A DNA stretch of 64,000 bases from Megasphaera sp. MJR8396C (lineage in GTDB: Bacteria; Bacillota; Negativicutes; Veillonellales; Megasphaeraceae): the NCBI RefSeq assembly GCF_001546855.1, contig NZ_KQ958176.1:30194-94193 (forward strand), read 5' to 3'. The notes under the pieces were generated by a model. It saw only the letters and a program-made list of their open reading frames with translations, ran no database searches and was not told where the DNA came from. This document shows, in pieces, positions 62,097-64,000 of this stretch. Each line of letters begins with the position of its first letter. The stretch's first letter is position 1. A program made the position numbers and the translations under genes.

Positions 62097-62333
62097 ATGG
62101 AACCGAAGAGTTTTGAAGAAGTACATCCGGGGATTGAGGAATACTTCAAGGTCCAAAAAGAATATTTGGCGAAATTCGGCGAGCATTCCTTGGAGCGCAC
62201 GATGCACTACGAGCCCTTGAGGCCCTCTTGTCTGAATTTTATAGAAGGGGCTAAGGAGCTACGCCGTGCCATCCGCCGGAATAAGCCGATTGATCAGATA
62301 CCGCCTGAAATGTGGGAGCATATTATTTTTTAA
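62097..62333 (+). CDS. hypothetical protein, 78 residues
   Basis: Starts at ATG 62097 after a strong GGGGAGGTG site; the 12 codons upstream are excluded for that reason. The protein is charged and helical (HPGIEEYFKVQKEYLAKFGE, EGAKELRRAIRRNKP). No family is recognised. It lies 37 bases after the AlbA_2 gene and is likely cotranscribed, so it may be a partner protein. Confidence 0.55.
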   Translation: MEPKSFEEVHPGIEEYFKVQKEYLAKFGEHSLERTMHYEPLRPSCLNFIEGAKELRRAIRRNKPIDQIPPEMWEHIIF

Positions 62334-62398
62334 TTTAACCCGCCAGAAATCTGCCACTTCTTAGGTGGGGATGAAAGCAAATCTGGTAAATCTACATA

Positions 62399-62421
62399 AG
62401 CAATTGATCCAGGCAATTGCT
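62399..62421. repeat. left-end hairpin of the tnpB element
   Basis: Perfect 8-base stem AGCAATTG / CAATTGCT with a 7-base loop, 50 bases before tnpB; IS200/IS605 ends carry such subterminal hairpins rather than inverted repeats. Confidence 0.5.
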
Positions 62422-62469
62422 CAGTAGTCCCATATAGACTATTTGTAAATATATAGAAAATAAAGGTAG

Positions 62470-63588
62470 GTGATTATCGTTAATAGAGCATACCGATACA
62501 GGCTCTACCCAACAACTGAACAAAAGATTATGTTTGCCAAGACTTTTGGCTGTGCCAGATTCATCTATAATAAAATGCTTAGTGACCGCCTTGATTACTA
62601 TAAAAAAACAGGCAAAAAACTGAACAACACGCCAGCACAATACAAAGATGAATTTCCTTGGCTAAGAGAAGTAGATAGCCTTGCACTTGCCAATGCTCAA
62701 ATGAATCTCAATAGGGCATATAACAATTTTTGGAGCAATAAGAAGCATTTTGGCAAGCCACGTTTCAAGTCTAAAAAAAGTGGTCATCTTTCCTATTCTA
62801 CGAATAATCAAAAAGGTTCTGTCCGATTAGAAGGGAATAAGGTCAGATTGCCGAAGGTTGGCTGGGTAAAGTTACGTTTGCACCGACCAATTATGGAAAA
62901 TAGTATCATAAAGACGGTTACCATTAGCAGAACCCCTTCTGGGAAATTCTACATCAGTATTTTGGTAGAGTACGAAAACCAAATACTCCCCATCATACCT
63001 GAGACATTTCTCGGATTGGATTTTGCGATGCATGGTCTGTATGTCGCCTCCGATGAAGAGGATGCGGACTATCCGAACTTCCTGCGAAAGGTCGAAAAGC
63101 GATTGGCTAAAGCTCAAAGAAAACTGTCGAAAAGGCAAAAAGGCAGCCGAAATCGAGATAAACAAAGTCTTCGTGTGGCTAAGCTTCATGAGAAGGTCGC
63201 AAACCAACGTCGTGATTTTATACATAAGAAAGCTCGCTATCTTGTAGATAAATATGATGCTATTGGTATCGAAGATATTAGCGTCAAGGCCATGGCGAAG
63301 CGTAAGAAAGGCGGTAAATTCAGTTTCGGCAAGTCCGTAGCCGACAATGGATGGAAGAAATTTGTGAATATATTGGAATACAAACTTGTTTGGCAAGGAA
63401 AACAGCTTGTTAAAATAGATAAGTGGTATCCAAGTAGCCAATTATGCCATACCTGTGGGTACAAAAAAAGTGAAATGAAAGATTTGTCTATTCGGGAATG
63501 GGATTGTCCAAAATGCGGCAGTCACCATGGCCGGGACAAGAACGCTGCCATAAATATACGAGAGGAAGCTAGACGTATATCTGCCTAA
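62470..63588 (+). CDS. tnpB: TnpB RNA-guided nuclease (IS200/IS605 OrfB family)
   Basis: A 372-residue TnpB with an apparently complete active site. RuvC acidic residues are D184 (LGLDFAMHG), E268 (GIEDISVKAM) and D356 (HGRDKNAA), and the zinc ribbon is C326-C329 / C346-C349. The N-terminal HTH has ATTEQ-like YPTTEQKIMFAKTFGCARFIYN. TnpB enzymes cut DNA guided by an omegaRNA made from the 3' end of the element, helping keep the element in place. The start is GTG at 62470 after AAAGGT. Length is within the usual 350-450. It is AT-rich relative to the core genes. Confidence 0.93.
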   Translation: MIIVNRAYRYRLYPTTEQKIMFAKTFGCARFIYNKMLSDRLDYYKKTGKKLNNTPAQYKDEFPWLREVDSLALANAQMNLNRAYNNFWSNKKHFGKPRFKSKKSGHLSYSTNNQKGSVRLEGNKVRLPKVGWVKLRLHRPIMENSIIKTVTISRTPSGKFYISILVEYENQILPIIPETFLGLDFAMHGLYVASDEEDADYPNFLRKVEKRLAKAQRKLSKRQKGSRNRDKQSLRVAKLHEKVANQRRDFIHKKARYLVDKYDAIGIEDISVKAMAKRKKGGKFSFGKSVADNGWKKFVNILEYKLVWQGKQLVKIDKWYPSSQLCHTCGYKKSEMKDLSIREWDCPKCGSHHGRDKNAAINIREEARRISA

Positions 63589-63594
63589 TCAAAA

Positions 63595-63729
63595 TTGTAA
63601 GAGTACCGTGGGGCGCACGGGAATCTACGCCTGTGGAGAGAGTGTAAGTCGCCGCAACTCTTCGGAGTCAGTGGTGCTGTTCTCCTTGAAGCAGGAAGCT
63701 CTCGCCGCTATGGGCGGGGGTACGTTCAC
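63595..63729 (+). ncRNA. omegaRNA (reRNA) scaffold of the tnpB element
   Basis: The 140 bases between the tnpB stop and the right end look like an omegaRNA scaffold: CACGGGAATCTACGCCTGTGG, AAGTCGCCGCAACTCTTCGGAG, then CTCCTTGAAGCAGGAAGCTC and a final hairpin ending TTCAC. The guide would begin at 63730 (ACCCCTCGAATTCGAG). The boundaries are inferred from known tnpB elements, not measured. Confidence 0.7.
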
Positions 63730-63784
63730 ACCCCTCGAATTCGAGATGTTAAGTACTGCGAAGACACAGTTATCTATGGGACGG

Positions 63785-63834
63785 GCAACGATAAGCTGCA
63801 TAGACTGCAATCTTTTGAGTTGTCGGATCGTTGC
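63785..63834. repeat. inverted repeat downstream of the tnpB element
   Basis: GCAACGAT (63785-63792) / ATCGTTGC (63827-63834), perfect arms 34 bases apart, followed by TTTATTTG. It lies just before the second omegaRNA-like segment. Confidence 0.4.
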
Positions 63835-63840
63835 TTTATT

Positions 63841-63849
63841 TGCTATAAT
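63841..63849 (+). promoter_or_regulatory. extended -10 promoter before the second RNA-like segment
   Basis: TGCTATAAT; no convincing -35. Confidence 0.4.
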
Positions 63850-63855
63850 AATTAT

Positions 63856-63945
63856 AGAAGTCAACTTGTGAAGGATAAGGCTGGGTTCCCGAATGGGAGT
63901 AGGTGGTATCACTTAGAATCCTTTGCCCCTGGGGTTGACTTATTT
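63856..63945 (+). ncRNA. second omegaRNA-like segment, orphan
   Basis: AAGTCAAC at the start pairs with GTTGACTT at the end, and AAGGAT with ATCCTT inside. The segment holds GGGTTCCCGAATGGGAG, GGTATCACTTAGAATCC and a terminal TTGAC, reminiscent of the 3' scaffold of other tnpB elements (the AGAATCC-hairpin-end pattern). No tnpB belongs to it in the window, so it looks like a solo right end or an RNA working in trans. The assignment is from pattern recognition and remains tentative. Confidence 0.4.
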
Positions 63946-63970
63946 AGACATGCAAAAAGGCACTCTGTTG

Positions 63971-64000
63971 TGATGTGACCCCAAAAAGTTAGACCTAGCC
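63971..64000. mobile_element. terminal inverted repeat of an IS3-family element (cut by window end)
   Basis: TGTGACCCCAAAAAGTTAGAC is close to the terminal repeats of the IS3/IS150 family (TGACCCC-AAAAGTTAGAC pattern). The transposase would lie beyond the window. Confidence 0.6.

Larger units (their letters stand above)
62399..63729 (+). mobile_element. IS200/IS605-type element with tnpB only (no tnpA)
   Basis: The right end is placed at TTCAC (63725-63729) after a subterminal hairpin (CTCTCGCCGCTATGGGCGG region, 63709-63719). The left end is placed near the perfect hairpin AGCAATTG / CAATTGCT (62399-62421); this end is uncertain. No Y1 transposase gene is present, so movement would need TnpA in trans. 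The segment 62341-62398 (GCCACTTCTTAGGTGGGG) may be part of the left end or of an older relative. Confidence 0.65.

Noticed and set aside
1..64000. CRISPR array
   Set aside because: No regularly spaced direct repeats were seen anywhere in the window.
56234..64000. attL/attR repeat of the tRNA-Arg 3' end
   Set aside because: No second copy of the tRNA-Arg(CCG) 3' end was found inside the window and no integrase gene is present.

Overview
The window looks like the chromosome of a Gram-negative-walled Firmicute of the Negativicutes (Veillonellaceae, closest in feel to Megasphaera). This rests on the mix of Firmicute traits (RpiR and Rrf2 regulators, GatCAB, SAM-I and ZTP riboswitches, a dnaG-rpoD pair, an EFR1-type ferredoxin protein) with a strong anaerobic, cobalamin-using flavour (B12-dependent MetH with a redox reactivator, aminopropanol-arm cobalamin genes, formate-THF ligase). 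Most genes have a GC-rich third codon position. The species assignment is inference, since no 16S gene is present.

Layout. 1-5.9 kb: an edge-truncated flavin reductase, then a gluconate catabolic operon (kinase, 6-phosphogluconate dehydrogenase, GntP permease, RpiR regulator) behind a promoter with two inverted repeats. 6-8 kb: a candidate minus-strand small RNA, then pyrK-pyrD. 8-15 kb, mostly minus strand: metN-metI under a SAM-I riboswitch, an M29 aminopeptidase, a MATE exporter, rpsT, fba and an RluA-family pseudouridine synthase. 15-21 kb: dnaG-rpoD, a RibD-like reductase, a PNPOx-like flavoprotein, an orphan HipA-like kinase and a CAU tRNA. 21.6-28 kb: a fused corrinoid reactivator (MetH-activation-like domain, [2Fe-2S] domain, RACo-type ATPase) directly before a MetH that lacks its own activation domain, then an oxidoreductase and a phosphoesterase. 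28-38.6 kb: prfC, an Rrf2 regulator, a short Tim44-leader-like membrane protein, a HAD phosphatase, a phosphohexomutase, the ZTP-riboswitch-controlled fhs-fchA pair, and an envelope protease group (M50, secreted protein, HtpX). 38.7-43 kb: cobQ-cbiB-pduX-cobD. 43-55 kb: two amino-acid transporters, an FAH-family enzyme, glnS, a DUF4321-like protein, maf-radC, an EFR1-type protein and gatCAB. 55-56.5 kb: a degenerate type I dehydroquinase-like protein and four tRNAs (Pro, Gly, Arg, Arg).

From the tRNA-Arg(CCG) to the end (56.5-64 kb) the character changes to small unknown genes, AT-rich stretches, phage-like regulators arranged as a divergent switch with repeated operators, an AlbA_2/wHTH regulator behind a large palindromic operator, a stand-alone TnpB element with an omegaRNA-like 3' end, a second omegaRNA-like remnant and the start of an IS3-family element. 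This is best read as an accessory island next to a tRNA gene.

How the genes work together. One-carbon and cobalamin metabolism dominate. Fhs and FchA feed C1-folates; MetH uses methyl-THF and cobalamin; the fused reactivator would rescue inactive Co(II) MetH; the cob operon makes the aminopropanol linker of cobalamin; and metNI takes up methionine when SAM is low. The reactivator/MetH split is the most distinctive system in the core part. The TnpB/omegaRNA cluster and the two operator-rich switches are the most distinctive in the accessory part.
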